Assembly: GCF_016745425.1 (NCBI RefSeq)
Contig: NZ_JAERVK010000012.1
Coordinates: 1 to 64,000 of the forward strand
DNA length: 64,000 bases
Direction of reading: 5' to 3'
From: Candidatus Methylomicrobium oryzae
GTDB taxonomy: Bacteria; Pseudomonadota; Gammaproteobacteria; Methylococcales; Methylomonadaceae
Positions 55,850 to 64,000 of the stretch are shown one piece after another. Position 1 is the stretch's first letter, and each line of letters starts with the position of its first letter. The translations under genes and the position numbers were made by a program. The notes below the pieces were generated by a model. It ran no database searches. It worked only from the letters and a program-made list of their open reading frames with translations, and was not told the origin of the DNA.

Positions 55850-57973
55850 GTGAGCGCAGAAGCGCTTCGCATTCTGAAATCGGTATTCGGCTACGACCGC
55901 TTCCGCGAACCACAGGCCGACGTGATCGGCCATCTTACGGCCGGCGGCGACGCCTTGGTGCTGATGCCGACCGGCGGCGGCAAATCGTTGTGTTACCAGA
56001 TTCCCGCCCTGCTGCGCCCCGGCGTCGGCATCGTGATTTCGCCGCTGATCGCGCTGATGCAGGACCAGGTGAGCGCCCTGACCCAGCTCGGCATTCGCGC
56101 GGCGTTTCTGAATTCGACGCTGGGCCTGGACGATGTCCGCCGGATCGAACAACAACTCGTGGGCGGCGAACTCGACCTACTCTATATCGCGCCGGAACGG
56201 CTGACCACCGAACGGACGCTGTCCCTGTTCTCCCGCATCAAAATCGCCCTGTTCGCCATCGACGAAGCGCACTGCGTCTCGCAGTGGGGCCACGACTTCC
56301 GGGCCGATTACCTGCAGCTCTCGCTGTTGCACGAACGTTTTCCCACCATCCCCCGTATCGCACTGACCGCGACCGCCGACCCGAAAACGCGCGCGGAAAT
56401 CCGGCAGCGGCTCGGCCTCGAAGAAGCCCGGCTGTTCCAGCGCGGCTTCGACCGCCCGAACATCCGCTACCGGATCGTGCAAAAGCAAAACGCCCGCAAG
56501 CAATTGCTCGACTTCATCCGCGCCGAGCACGACGGCGACGCCGGCATCGTCTATTGCCTGTCGCGCAAAAAGGTCGAGGAAACCGCCGGCTGGCTGCAAA
56601 GCCAGGGCTTCAAGGCCCTGCCCTACCATGCCGGAATGGACGCCGCGCAGCGCCGGCACAACCAGCACCGTTTTCTGATGGAGGAAGGGCTGATCGTCGT
56701 CGCGACGATCGCGTTCGGAATGGGCATCGACAAACCGAACGTGCGCTTCGTTGCGCACCTGGACCTGCCGAAAAGCGTCGAGGCCTATTACCAGGAAACC
56801 GGCCGCGCCGGGCGCGACGGCCTACCCGCCGACGCCTGGATGGCCTACGGCCTGCAGGACGTGATCATGCTCCGGCGCATGCTTGCCGATTCGCCCGCGG
56901 ACGCGGCACGCAAGCGGCTGGAGCTGCACAAGCTGGACGCGATGCTGGCGCTGTGCGAACAGGTGCACTGCCGACGGCAGGCGCTGCTTGCCTATTTCGG
57001 GGATCAATTGGACCGGCCCTGCGGCAACTGCGACACTTGCCTGGAGCCGGTCAAGACCTGGGACGGCACGCTGGCCGGGCAGCAGGCGCTGTCCTGCATC
57101 TACCGGACCGGCCAGCGCTTCGGCGTTGGGCACCTGATCGACGTACTGCTCGGCAAAACGACCGAAAAAGTGCTGAATAACGGGCACGACCGCGTTTCGA
57201 CCTTCGGGATCGGCAAATATTTGCAGGAACAGCAATGGCATTCGCTGTACCGGCAACTGATCGCGCGCGGCCTGGTCGATGTCGATTTCGAAAGCATGGG
57301 CACCTTGCGGCTGAACGAGGCCAGCCGGCCGGTGCTGCGCGGCGAGGAAACCCTAATGCTGCGCGAAGACATCCGACCGGAAAAAACCAAACGCACCGCC
57401 AAGAAAACCGGCATCGCCGCCGGCTCGCCGCTCTGGGAAGCGCTGCGCGCCAAACGTAGGGAAATCGCCGAAGAACAGGACGTGCCGCCTTATGTGATCT
57501 TTCACGACGCGACGCTGATGGAAATGATTTCAGTCATGCCGCAGAACCTCCGGCAAATGGCCGCGATTTCGGGCGTCGGCGCGCGCAAGCTGGAATTATA
57601 CGGGGAGCAGTTCCTGGATGTGATCCGGGGGCATGCCGAAACCCCTGATCCGGCATCTTCCGAAGATACGGTCGGCACCACGGTCGAGTTGTTCCGACTC
57701 GGCTATAGCGTCGAACGGATCGCCACCCAGCGCGGGCTGAAGGCGACGACGGTTTACGGGCATCTGGCCGAAGGGATAGAACGGGGATTGGTAATGTTGA
57801 AGGAAGTCGTCGAATTGCCGGAGCGCGAGATCGATTTGATTCAGGATGCGATGTTGAATCTTCCCGAGGCACAGAAGCGGGTGTTGAAGCCGGTTTATGA
57901 GCGGTTCGGCGGGGTTTATTCTTATGAGATATTGCGGTGTGTGCGGGCGGAGTTGGATAAGATTATCGGATGA
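55850..57973 (+). CDS. recQ: ATP-dependent DNA helicase RecQ
   Basis: A 707-residue 3'-5' helicase. Walker A is [17 protein letters not shown], the DEAH box is [15 protein letters not shown], and motif VI is [15 protein letters not shown]. The RecQ-Ct zinc site contains CGNCDTC. An HRDC domain follows near 520-600, and a further C-terminal extension has a helix-turn-helix-like segment ([26 protein letters not shown]). The start is GTG. Divergent from gshA with 98 bases between, which contain two TATAAT-like sequences. Confidence 0.95.
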   Translation: MSAEALRILKSVFGYDRFREPQADVIGHLTAGGDALVLMPTGGGKSLCYQIPALLRPGVGIVISPLIALMQDQVSALTQLGIRAAFLNSTLGLDDVRRIEQQLVGGELDLLYIAPERLTTERTLSLFSRIKIALFAIDEAHCVSQWGHDFRADYLQLSLLHERFPTIPRIALTATADPKTRAEIRQRLGLEEARLFQRGFDRPNIRYRIVQKQNARKQLLDFIRAEHDGDAGIVYCLSRKKVEETAGWLQSQGFKALPYHAGMDAAQRRHNQHRFLMEEGLIVVATIAFGMGIDKPNVRFVAHLDLPKSVEAYYQETGRAGRDGLPADAWMAYGLQDVIMLRRMLADSPADAARKRLELHKLDAMLALCEQVHCRRQALLAYFGDQLDRPCGNCDTCLEPVKTWDGTLAGQQALSCIYRTGQRFGVGHLIDVLLGKTTEKVLNNGHDRVSTFGIGKYLQEQQWHSLYRQLIARGLVDVDFESMGTLRLNEASRPVLRGEETLMLREDIRPEKTKRTAKKTGIAAGSPLWEALRAKRREIAEEQDVPPYVIFHDATLMEMISVMPQNLRQMAAISGVGARKLELYGEQFLDVIRGHAETPDPASSEDTVGTTVELFRLGYSVERIATQRGLKATTVYGHLAEGIERGLVMLKEVVELPEREIDLIQDAMLNLPEAQKRVLKPVYERFGGVYSYEILRCVRAELDKIIG

Positions 57974-57980
57974 CGCAATT

Positions 57981-58054
57981 GTAGATTGGGTTGCGGTCAT
58001 CCGCAACCTAACATATCAGGCTCGGGCATTGGGTTGGCAGCCAACCCAACCTAC
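57981..58054. repeat. Palindromic element, family D copy 2
   Basis: Begins GTAGATTGGGTTGCGG with a GGTTGCGG/CCGCAACC hairpin, and ends TTGGGTTGGCAGCCAACCCAACCTAC. It marks the boundary between recQ and the AT-rich patch. Confidence 0.75.
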
Positions 58055-58253
58055 GTCGCTGAATAGGTCTACCGCATGATAGTCATGTCTTTGCCGAGTT
58101 AATCATCCGCAAAAATTTAGGCTCGAATATTTCGGTTGGAGAATGTAAAACGTATTATTCAAGAGGTTGAGTCTTTTGGTTGACTTTAGAACACCTGATG
58201 CTTTACTGTAGAGTAAAGCCTAAATCTAGCTAGACTTTAAAGTTGGATAGCCA

Positions 58254-58940
58254 ATGAATACTATATTCTTTCTAAAAAACCGGATCGATTTCATTCGTCA
58301 GTTATATCGAGTGACTTCTGCTCCGTATCTTGAACGAATACGAAAGATCGAAAATCAAGAGGAACCATTTGTACCTTTATACTATAGCAACGAAGGTAAC
58401 GGCGATCCTCCCTTTCTAGGAGAGTATAGTGAAGCCAGCGATTCTCTTGACACACTCAGACTAATGTACCTATCTATGCTTATGTCCGCATTGCACTCTT
58501 ATTTAAAAACCTGGATAAAGCAAAGCTGCATTCCATATGAGAAGAACGCTTACAAAGGCTTTTCTACGAAAAGTGGATGGTTTTGGAGCTATAGCAATCA
58601 TTTTTTTCATCATTTTAACATTGACTTTAACAATGCTCCTGTCAATCTAAAAGCCGTTGAGGAGATCATTCTTGCTCGCAATAATATCGAACATCAATCA
58701 TCAATTGCTGATAGCCCGAGATTTGGGGCTAAAGACTATGGAAATCTAAAAACCTTTTCATACATTGATGAGTTTAGTAATCATCTTCTTCAAGAAATTG
58801 GGTTCAGTACTCTCACCGCTCCTCACATAAGTGTCACCGAAGAACAGCTACTGACAATAGCTTCTACGATAGAAATATTTTCTATATGGTTTAATAAGGA
58901 GATCGAGCCCAAGATTTATCCATCACGTGGAAATCAATAA
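58254..58940 (+). CDS. HEPN-like hypothetical protein
   Basis: A 228-residue, AT-rich, predicted helical protein with no recognised family. The segment ILARNNIEHQSS (R142, H147) fits the Rx4-6H signature of HEPN ribonuclease domains (RN-x3-H form). The remaining sequence is helix-rich and polar, with many Tyr/Phe/Trp. If it is HEPN it could be a toxin or RNA-cleaving defence component. No MNT or Xre antitoxin partner is adjacent. Its stop overlaps the next start by one base (TAATG). Confidence 0.65.
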   Translation: MNTIFFLKNRIDFIRQLYRVTSAPYLERIRKIENQEEPFVPLYYSNEGNGDPPFLGEYSEASDSLDTLRLMYLSMLMSALHSYLKTWIKQSCIPYEKNAYKGFSTKSGWFWSYSNHFFHHFNIDFNNAPVNLKAVEEIILARNNIEHQSSIADSPRFGAKDYGNLKTFSYIDEFSNHLLQEIGFSTLTAPHISVTEEQLLTIASTIEIFSIWFNKEIEPKIYPSRGNQ

Positions 58941-59188
58941 TGAAGATATTACTTACAAAGAGTCTCGCCATATCAATACTTTTAGCCTTAACGTCTTGTG
59001 CTATGCAGTCACAGAAACCCTTATATAAAGAAGGCGCAACCCAAGAGGATTTTAGAAGAGATTCGCTAACCTGCCGACAATATGGAATGCATTCTGCCAT
59101 GGCCAATGGACTGGCTGGCAATATGTTTGTGGAGATTCATATTCAAAATAGAACTAGGGAGTGTCTAAATGATTTGGGATGGAAATAA
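58940..59188 (+). CDS. Small lipoprotein, unknown
   Basis: An 82-residue lipoprotein: signal with lipobox ALTSC (Cys21), then a polar domain with two conserved-looking cysteines (LTCRQYG and RECLNDLGWK). This resembles the many small envelope lipoproteins with a disulfide. Start coupled to the upstream gene by TAATG. Confidence 0.68.
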   Translation: MKILLTKSLAISILLALTSCAMQSQKPLYKEGATQEDFRRDSLTCRQYGMHSAMANGLAGNMFVEIHIQNRTRECLNDLGWK

Positions 59189-59329
59189 AGCAGTAAACCC
59201 GTGTAACGCATGTTTTCGAGGGATGTGCTTTCTAACGTCTGCATATCCTACGAGCTGAGTTTTACGTTAGGTTATCATAATTCTTCCTTTATCTTACTGC
59301 CAAAGATGTTCGATATAAATAATAATTTT

Positions 59330-60190
59330 ATGAATTCATTATTGAAATATTTTATCACGACTAACCTATTATTATCCGCATGCTCGAATGAAGAATTTAA
59401 TAAAAATAGTACTTATATTAATTCTGAACAAGTCGAGCGCACTGATACCAAAATAAAAGAGAGAGACAGCAAAGTTTTAAAAATTGCGTATGCTACTACT
59501 CCTTTTGATATTAGTTCAAAAAGACTTCCCTTAAACTACGAAGGGCATAATCCTGAAGAATATTTTATAAATGCACAAAAAATATATGATAATTTTATAA
59601 AAGGTGAATTTGAAACCACAAAACAGTTTCAAAAAAGAGTAGATTATTTTCAACCCCCTCCTTTTATTAAAACTTTAGACAATAATGGTGAATTTGCATT
59701 CCGTGTAGTACCTAGTTATTCGGAATATAATGCAGACTTACAAGAATTTTCTATTAAAATTGATGCTGAGTCTCGCTCTTTGGATAAATATGGCACAGGA
59801 AAATATTCTTCGTATTATGATTATAATGAGCAAGTCCTCGTAGTCAAATATCTAAAAGAAGGAGAGTCTTGGGAATCCCCAACAGTGCTCGGCATTATAT
59901 TAGGCGATGCGTTACAGCGACCAAAAGAACTAAAACAGCATCTTCTTTATGAAAACTTAAAGTTACATATACCTATAGAGAAAGCAGAAGATGCCAAGAA
60001 AAAAATTAACCTATTGATTATTATTAAACCAAAAATTCCATATACAGAGCATATCTATCGCACAACAGATCATCCACCATATATCCCTTTAAAACTAATT
60101 GTAGGGCATATAATTAGTGCTTGGTGGTATAACTACGAGACTGGGGAAATTTATAAGAAATTAACACTAAGCCCTCGCAAGTCCGGTTAG
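59330..60190 (+). CDS. AT-rich lipoprotein, unknown function
   Basis: A 286-residue lipoprotein with lipobox LLLSAC. The start at 59330 is preferred because it puts the signal peptide first. An in-frame ATG at 59306, and a longer reading from 59210, are alternatives. The body is Tyr/Lys/Asn-rich with one region YFINAQKIYDNFIKGEFETTKQFQKRV that looks like an alpha-helical solenoid or FIVAR-type fragment. Not recognised. Confidence 0.6.
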   Translation: MNSLLKYFITTNLLLSACSNEEFNKNSTYINSEQVERTDTKIKERDSKVLKIAYATTPFDISSKRLPLNYEGHNPEEYFINAQKIYDNFIKGEFETTKQFQKRVDYFQPPPFIKTLDNNGEFAFRVVPSYSEYNADLQEFSIKIDAESRSLDKYGTGKYSSYYDYNEQVLVVKYLKEGESWESPTVLGIILGDALQRPKELKQHLLYENLKLHIPIEKAEDAKKKINLLIIIKPKIPYTEHIYRTTDHPPYIPLKLIVGHIISAWWYNYETGEIYKKLTLSPRKSG

Positions 60191-60199
60191 CGCAGCCGG

Positions 60200-60328
60200 G
60201 TAGGCCGGGCAACAGCTTCATCGTTGCCCGACGTCAGATGGCAATCTTGCTTCGCTATTGCGACAATCCGAAGCCGCTACCAAATTGAAACCCTGCAATA
60301 CCGGGCACAAAAAGCGTGCCCGGCCTAC
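60200..60328. repeat. Palindromic element, family E
   Basis: Outer inverted arms GTAGGCCGGGCA and TGCCCGGCCTAC, with inner hairpins CGGGCAAC/GTTGCCCG at the left and CCGGGCAC/GTGCCCGG at the right. It separates the AT-rich patch from the methyltransferase gene. Confidence 0.75.
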
Positions 60329-60361
60329 TCGGCTAGTTATACACTAAACCAGAGAAGCCCC

Positions 60362-61120
60362 ATGTTCGAAAACTTTCCGAAAACCCGTCCCCCGTTGCCG
60401 AAGGAAATTCAAGCTGTTTACTCAGCACATTACAAGTCAAACCGCGAGGGTAAAACAACAGCATCTTCGTTAGCGCAAAGAATGGAGTCGTGGTTGCATA
60501 CTCAGGTCGCACGGGATGTCGCCAACCTAGAGGATTCGGCAAAAGTTACGCTTGAGTTAGGAGCCGGCACCCTTAATCAACTTCACTACGAACCCGCAGT
60601 CTACCCGTATGACATAGTTGAGCCTTTTACTGATCTATATAAAAACTCGCCCCTTTTGAGGAAAGTCAGAAACATCTATTCGGATATTTCCGAAATACCC
60701 ACCAGTTGCAGCTACAGCCGAATCACTTCCGTTGCCACACTGGAACATATTTGCAACTTGCCGGAAGTGATCGCGATGAGCGGGCTCTTGTTGGCAGAAA
60801 ATGGCGTGTTTCGCGCGAGTATACCAAGCGAAGGCACATGGCTTTGGACGCTCGGCTGGAAGTTGACCACCGGCTTGGAGTTCAAGCTAAAGTACGGATT
60901 CAATTACGGCCTGCTCATGAAGCATGAACACGTTAATACGGCGAACGAGATTGAGGAGGTATTAGAATATTTTTTTCGCGATGTTACCTGCAAGGTTTTT
61001 GGGCTATCGAAGGCGATTTCGCTTTATCGTTACTATGAATGCCGTAACCCAAAAACCGATAGATGTCGTCAATTTTCAAACAATCCCAACCCGCGAAATT
61101 CGGAACAACCAGAACCCTAA
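60362..61120 (+). CDS. SAM-dependent methyltransferase
   Basis: A 252-residue class I-like methyltransferase. The SAM loop is VTLELGAGTLNQLHYEP, followed by PYDIVEP (acidic end of beta 2) and TSVATLEHICNLPEVIAMSGLLLAENG (beta 4). The substrate is not identified. AGAGAAG precedes the ATG at 60362. Earlier in-frame starts lie inside the repeat element and are rejected. Confidence 0.75.
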   Translation: MFENFPKTRPPLPKEIQAVYSAHYKSNREGKTTASSLAQRMESWLHTQVARDVANLEDSAKVTLELGAGTLNQLHYEPAVYPYDIVEPFTDLYKNSPLLRKVRNIYSDISEIPTSCSYSRITSVATLEHICNLPEVIAMSGLLLAENGVFRASIPSEGTWLWTLGWKLTTGLEFKLKYGFNYGLLMKHEHVNTANEIEEVLEYFFRDVTCKVFGLSKAISLYRYYECRNPKTDRCRQFSNNPNPRNSEQPEP

Positions 61121-61147
61121 GTTGACGGACCGTCTTCGGTATCCGCT

Positions 61148-61567
61148 CTACGCAGCAACGACAAACAGCAGCCCAAGCCACAGGCCTATCAATACCACGT
61201 TGCTCACCGCAAAGACGGCCAAGCGGTGCATGACGTTGTTGTAGGTCAGGTGAATCAGGCTGTGGGCGATCCGCAGGGCGACGTACAGCCAGGCGCCGAA
61301 GACGAAATAGGGCATCGGCGACCGGGTAACGTATTGCAGAATGCAGAGGACATAGAACAGGACGGGCGCTTCCAGCAAGTTCATAAAGTTTCTGTTGGGC
61401 AGGCTGACTTCGCCGGGAACACGTCTCGATTCGCCGTATTTAAAATCATTGGACGTCACATGGCCCTTTCCCGCCGCCTTGAAACGGCGGACCGGGATCA
61501 ACGCCAGGACGATCAATGTCCAACCAATCAAAGCCATTACCGGAAACAGCACTGCCTTCTCGCTCAT
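61148..61567 (-). CDS. MAPEG family membrane protein
   Basis: A 139-residue four-helix membrane protein of the MAPEG superfamily (membrane-associated eicosanoid/glutathione proteins): RRVPGEVSLPNRNFMNLLEAPVLFYVLC near residue 50 and YVALRIAHSLIHLTYNNVMHRLAVFAVSN. Bacterial members are thought to have glutathione-dependent activity. It lies near a glutathione peroxidase. Confidence 0.9.
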   Translation of the reverse strand: MSEKAVLFPVMALIGWTLIVLALIPVRRFKAAGKGHVTSNDFKYGESRRVPGEVSLPNRNFMNLLEAPVLFYVLCILQYVTRSPMPYFVFGAWLYVALRIAHSLIHLTYNNVMHRLAVFAVSNVVLIGLWLGLLFVVAA

Positions 61568-61722
61568 TTCTCAACCTCGCCTGTCATGTGGGGAAAATGG
61601 CGGACAGCCGGGCGGCAAATCCCCCTGCGAACGTTACGGGATGATCGAACCGCCAAGCCGTTAGCCGGCTCCGGCGCGGCCCCCCCGCCAATAACATTTT
61701 GCCAGCTCGATCTTACGCCCGT

Positions 61723-62214
61723 TCAAACCGGCGGCAGCAGGCTTTCTATAGCGGGGGCCAGTTGCTCGGGCTTGGTCGCCGAGCCGTAACGATCCACGAC
61801 TTCCCCCTGCCGGTTCACCAGGAACTTCGTGAAATTCCATTTGATCGCGGTCGAACCGAGAATACCCTTCGCCTGCCCTTTAAGATACTTGTACAGCGGA
61901 TCGGCCTGCTCGCCGTTGACCTCGATTTTCGCGAACATCGGAAAGCTGACTCCGTAATTCACGGTGCAAAACGACCGGATGTCTTCGGCACTGCCCGGCT
62001 CCTGCGCGCCGAACTGGTTGCAGGGAAATCCCAATACCACCAGTCCCCGGTTGCGGTAGCGCCGATATAGATCTTCCAACCCCTGGTATTGGGGCGTAAA
62101 GCCGCAGCGGCTGGCCGTATTGACGATCAGCAACACCTTGCCGCGGTATCGGTCGAGAGAGACCTCGGCGCCGTCCGGCGAAATTACCTTAAAATCATAA
62201 ATGGAAGTTGTCAT
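61723..62214 (-). CDS. Glutathione peroxidase (BtuE-like)
   Basis: A 163-residue GPx-family peroxidase. The peroxidatic residue is cysteine, not selenocysteine (C37 in NTASRCGFTPQY), with the partner Gln in FPCNQFG and Trp/Asn in KWNFTKFLV, a complete catalytic tetrad. It reduces hydroperoxides with glutathione or thioredoxin. GAGGCGGA precedes the ATG at 62214. A 53-residue longer reading is rejected. Confidence 0.93.
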   Translation of the reverse strand: MTTSIYDFKVISPDGAEVSLDRYRGKVLLIVNTASRCGFTPQYQGLEDLYRRYRNRGLVVLGFPCNQFGAQEPGSAEDIRSFCTVNYGVSFPMFAKIEVNGEQADPLYKYLKGQAKGILGSTAIKWNFTKFLVNRQGEVVDRYGSATKPEQLAPAIESLLPPV

Positions 62215-62895
62215 CGCTGTCCGCCTCAAAATTGTAAACGCATTATCGGGAAATCGGATTGTCGTGCCGGCGCGCACCGTTTTTGCGGCTGGTCGATATT
62301 GTTCCGCTCTGTTCGTTACCCGGCTCTTTCGCGGACCAGAAACGACGGAAAGCGGTTCGAAGGTCGCAGGCATCCAATATTTGCCCGAGAGATTCCTTGA
62401 TCAGCAATTCCGCCGCAGCAATATCGCATAGTGGATAGTTCCACCACTGCAGACAATTCATAAACTCCTGCACCAGGCCGCTTTTTGCCTACCCCAGTTT
62501 TTTTTCTTCATTCGACAGGTCGGATTTTCCATGGCTTCTCACGAGGGGTCTGAACATTCTCATGCCTCAAACCTTCCATACCCGCCAGGATAACATTTGA
62601 CCGAACAGGTACGTACATGTCCTTCACGATGATGTCTTCTTCGGAAACCTGCTTATATTGCACCGGGTCGGTAACAAAAGCTCCTGCTCGTAGCATAGCT
62701 CCTGTAATAACAGATTTTCCGCGTCATATTCCGGCAAACCGTCTTGTACCATTTGCCGGCAATCCGGTTGGCGCTGTTATTTTTCATGGCGCGGTATCGG
62801 TTTTCGTCTATATCCGAATGGCGAAAGCCGGCAAATCTTCTGCGTTTCACGGGTAACGCCTGAATGAGGCGGAACCCGTGTACAGGGTTTGCCTA
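62215..62895. other. Long gap without a credible gene
   Basis: 680 bases. Only short open frames (60-80 codons, both strands) with no ribosome sites and no recognisable motif. It may hold decayed sequence. A hairpin at 62848-62880 lies just past the stop of the YdjM-like gene. Confidence 0.45.
62848..62880 (-). terminator. Hairpin downstream of ydjM-like gene
   Basis: Arms CACGGGT/ACCCGTG with an inner CGCCT/AGGCG pairing and a GAATG loop. It lies 16 bases past the stop at 62896 on the minus strand. No clear T-run. Confidence 0.45.
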
Positions 62896-63492
62896 TCAGG
62901 TTTTAAACTGCCGAATGAACTGTCTGGGTGTCACTTTAGTGACCGCATCGTCTGAAAAATTTTTCAATTGACTCTGACACAAGGCGATCAGCTTCGTCGT
63001 GTGGACGCCATTGAACAGCAGGCCGTCGGCCACTCCGGCGCACAAGCTCCAGGATAACACGATTACCACGAATTCAAGGTTGCCGCTGCGCCACATGGAC
63101 AGCGAATGGCGCCGAAAAATCCACGGTACGCCCATGGGATTGGGCCAATCGGTAAGCAGGTGCATGAGCCCGCCCGCAGCAAATCCGAAGGCGACGGGCG
63201 CCCACCCTGCCGAATTGAGACTGACGTACGAGTACCACAACAGCGTTACCCAGGGAATGCCCCAGTGGGTCAAGGTGCGATGCGTAATCCATAAACGGCG
63301 TTTTCCGCGATGCTTCTTTCGCCACCACGCGATTTCCAGCCAGTCCGGAGCCGTTCCTCCCCACGCGCCTGCCACCAATGCCAGCATCGCCAGCAATTGA
63401 AATGGCCCTCCTGCTCCTTGATGTACGACAATCACAGCCGCAAGTATGCCGGCAGCAATACCGGAGGCTTGATGAGCTTTTTTCGACGCCAT
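62896..63492 (-). CDS. YdjM-like membrane-bound metal-dependent hydrolase family (DUF457)
   Basis: A 198-residue polytopic membrane protein. Its His/Asp clusters are typical of YdjM/DUF457: HQASGIAAGILAA, GGTAPDWLEI, WITHRTLTHWGIPW and GGLMHLLTDWPNPMGVPWIF. Relatives in E. coli are SOS-induced. The enzymatic role is not established. Confidence 0.85.
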   Translation of the reverse strand: MASKKAHQASGIAAGILAAVIVVHQGAGGPFQLLAMLALVAGAWGGTAPDWLEIAWWRKKHRGKRRLWITHRTLTHWGIPWVTLLWYSYVSLNSAGWAPVAFGFAAGGLMHLLTDWPNPMGVPWIFRRHSLSMWRSGNLEFVVIVLSWSLCAGVADGLLFNGVHTTKLIALCQSQLKNFSDDAVTKVTPRQFIRQFKT

Positions 63493-64000
63493 GGATTCCT
63501 TTATCCAAAACTGATCATTTTACAAAATAACCCGCATGAGATGAAACCGGCTGACCGGTTTTTCACGGTTGGAAGGGCCGAGCCGTTCGGGTTTGGACGC
63601 ATACTTGGCTCGGTTCGCGATCGGTGCGCCTCCTAACGTCGGCAACTGCTCCTGCGTTGCCCTCGATCGCTTGTTCCCGACGCGATCTACCTCGCCCATC
63701 CGTGGGGTCGTCGATCGCTTGTTCCCGACGCGATCTACCTCGCCCTTCCGTGGGGTCGTCGATCGCTTGTTCCCGACGCGATCTACCTCGCCCTTCCTTG
63801 GGCTCGTACCTCTCTCTGTCCATAGACCACCCTTTAGTGGTGGCATCCTTGCAGTCGCCGGCACATCCTACGCATTTTCAGCTGCCGGGGCGATGAAAGC
63901 GGCTTCATGTCTGTTAAGTCAAGATATTGCGTAGGCCGGTAACTTAACGGCACCGGGAATAGCCGGACATATCGACCGATTCAGAAGGCATAAAAAAACG
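63493..64000. other. Right-edge non-coding region with tandem repeat
   Basis: No credible gene. Open frames on both strands through the 48-bp tandem repeat arise because the unit is a multiple of three. A single GTAGG-led hairpin (GTAGGCCGGT...ACCGG) lies near 63931-63965. Confidence 0.5.
63663..63806. repeat. 48-bp direct tandem repeat, three copies
   Basis: Units start at 63663, 63711 and 63759. Copies 1 and 2 differ at one base (CCCATCC versus CCCTTCC). The third ends CCTTGGGCTCGT instead of CCGTGGGGTCGT. The unit begins TCGATCGCTTGTTCCCGACG. There are no unique spacers, so it is not CRISPR. Confidence 0.9.

Noticed and set aside
63663-63806. CRISPR array
   Set aside because: Repeats are contiguous with no variable spacers and no cas genes are nearby.

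Overview
The window reads as chromosome from a gammaproteobacterium, most likely a Methylococcales-type methanotroph or close relative. This is an inference. It rests on gammaproteobacterial gene orders (ygfB-pepP-ubiH-ubiI divergent from zapB/zapA and 6S RNA; tesA divergent from ybbA-ybbP), a PEP-CTERM secreted protein, pilS-pilR, and a family 2A encapsulin locus. No methane oxidation gene is in view. Most of the window is moderately GC-rich. The left 3 kb and the 58.1-60.2 kb stretch are clearly AT-rich and look like accessory DNA.

The most interesting region is 2.9-14.3 kb, a sulfur assimilation block transcribed leftwards. In transcription order it holds a YezD-like (DUF2292) small protein, an alginate-export-family outer membrane channel, the sulfate-binding protein (sbp), the sulfate permeases and ATPase (cysT, cysW, cysA), a CysB-type LysR regulator, serine O-acetyltransferase (epsC), a family 2A encapsulin shell protein, and its cargo, a SufS-like cysteine desulfurase with a roughly 190-residue low-complexity N-terminal extension. 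The block links sulfate uptake and cysteine precursor synthesis to a protein nanocompartment that extracts sulfur from cysteine. Two promoters (sbp and yezD) carry the same 12-bp box in the same register over a poor -35. The epsC leader has a sigma70-like promoter followed by an intrinsic terminator, which suggests attenuation.

14.5-29.1 kb holds housekeeping genes: two tandem BON-domain lipoproteins, rdgB, rph, two MacB-like permeases, a DUF475/TerC-like membrane protein, mgtE, nadE, sucCD, and the PilS-PilR two-component system. 29.6-40.5 kb holds a Pro/Ala-linker membrane protein, the ubiquinone hydroxylases with pepP and ygfB, zapB-like/zapA/6S RNA, a GlcG-like protein, tesA and ybbAB-type ABC genes, and a glycine-zipper lipoprotein. 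40.6-52.2 kb holds trmN6, a 1368-residue unrecognised membrane protein, a universal stress protein, efpL-rlmG, and mfd. 52.2-58 kb holds a PAS-GGDEF diguanylate cyclase, gshA-cysH (an iron-sulfur type APS reductase, a second sulfur locus) and recQ. 58.2-61.1 kb is an accessory patch with a HEPN-like protein, two lipoproteins and a methyltransferase. The right end has a MAPEG protein, glutathione peroxidase, a YdjM-like membrane protein and a 48-bp tandem repeat.

Many intergenic gaps hold short palindromic elements that begin with GTAGG and end with CCTAC (at least nine, in five sequence families). They look like REP/BIME elements. No tRNA, rRNA, CRISPR array, prophage or intact insertion sequence was seen.
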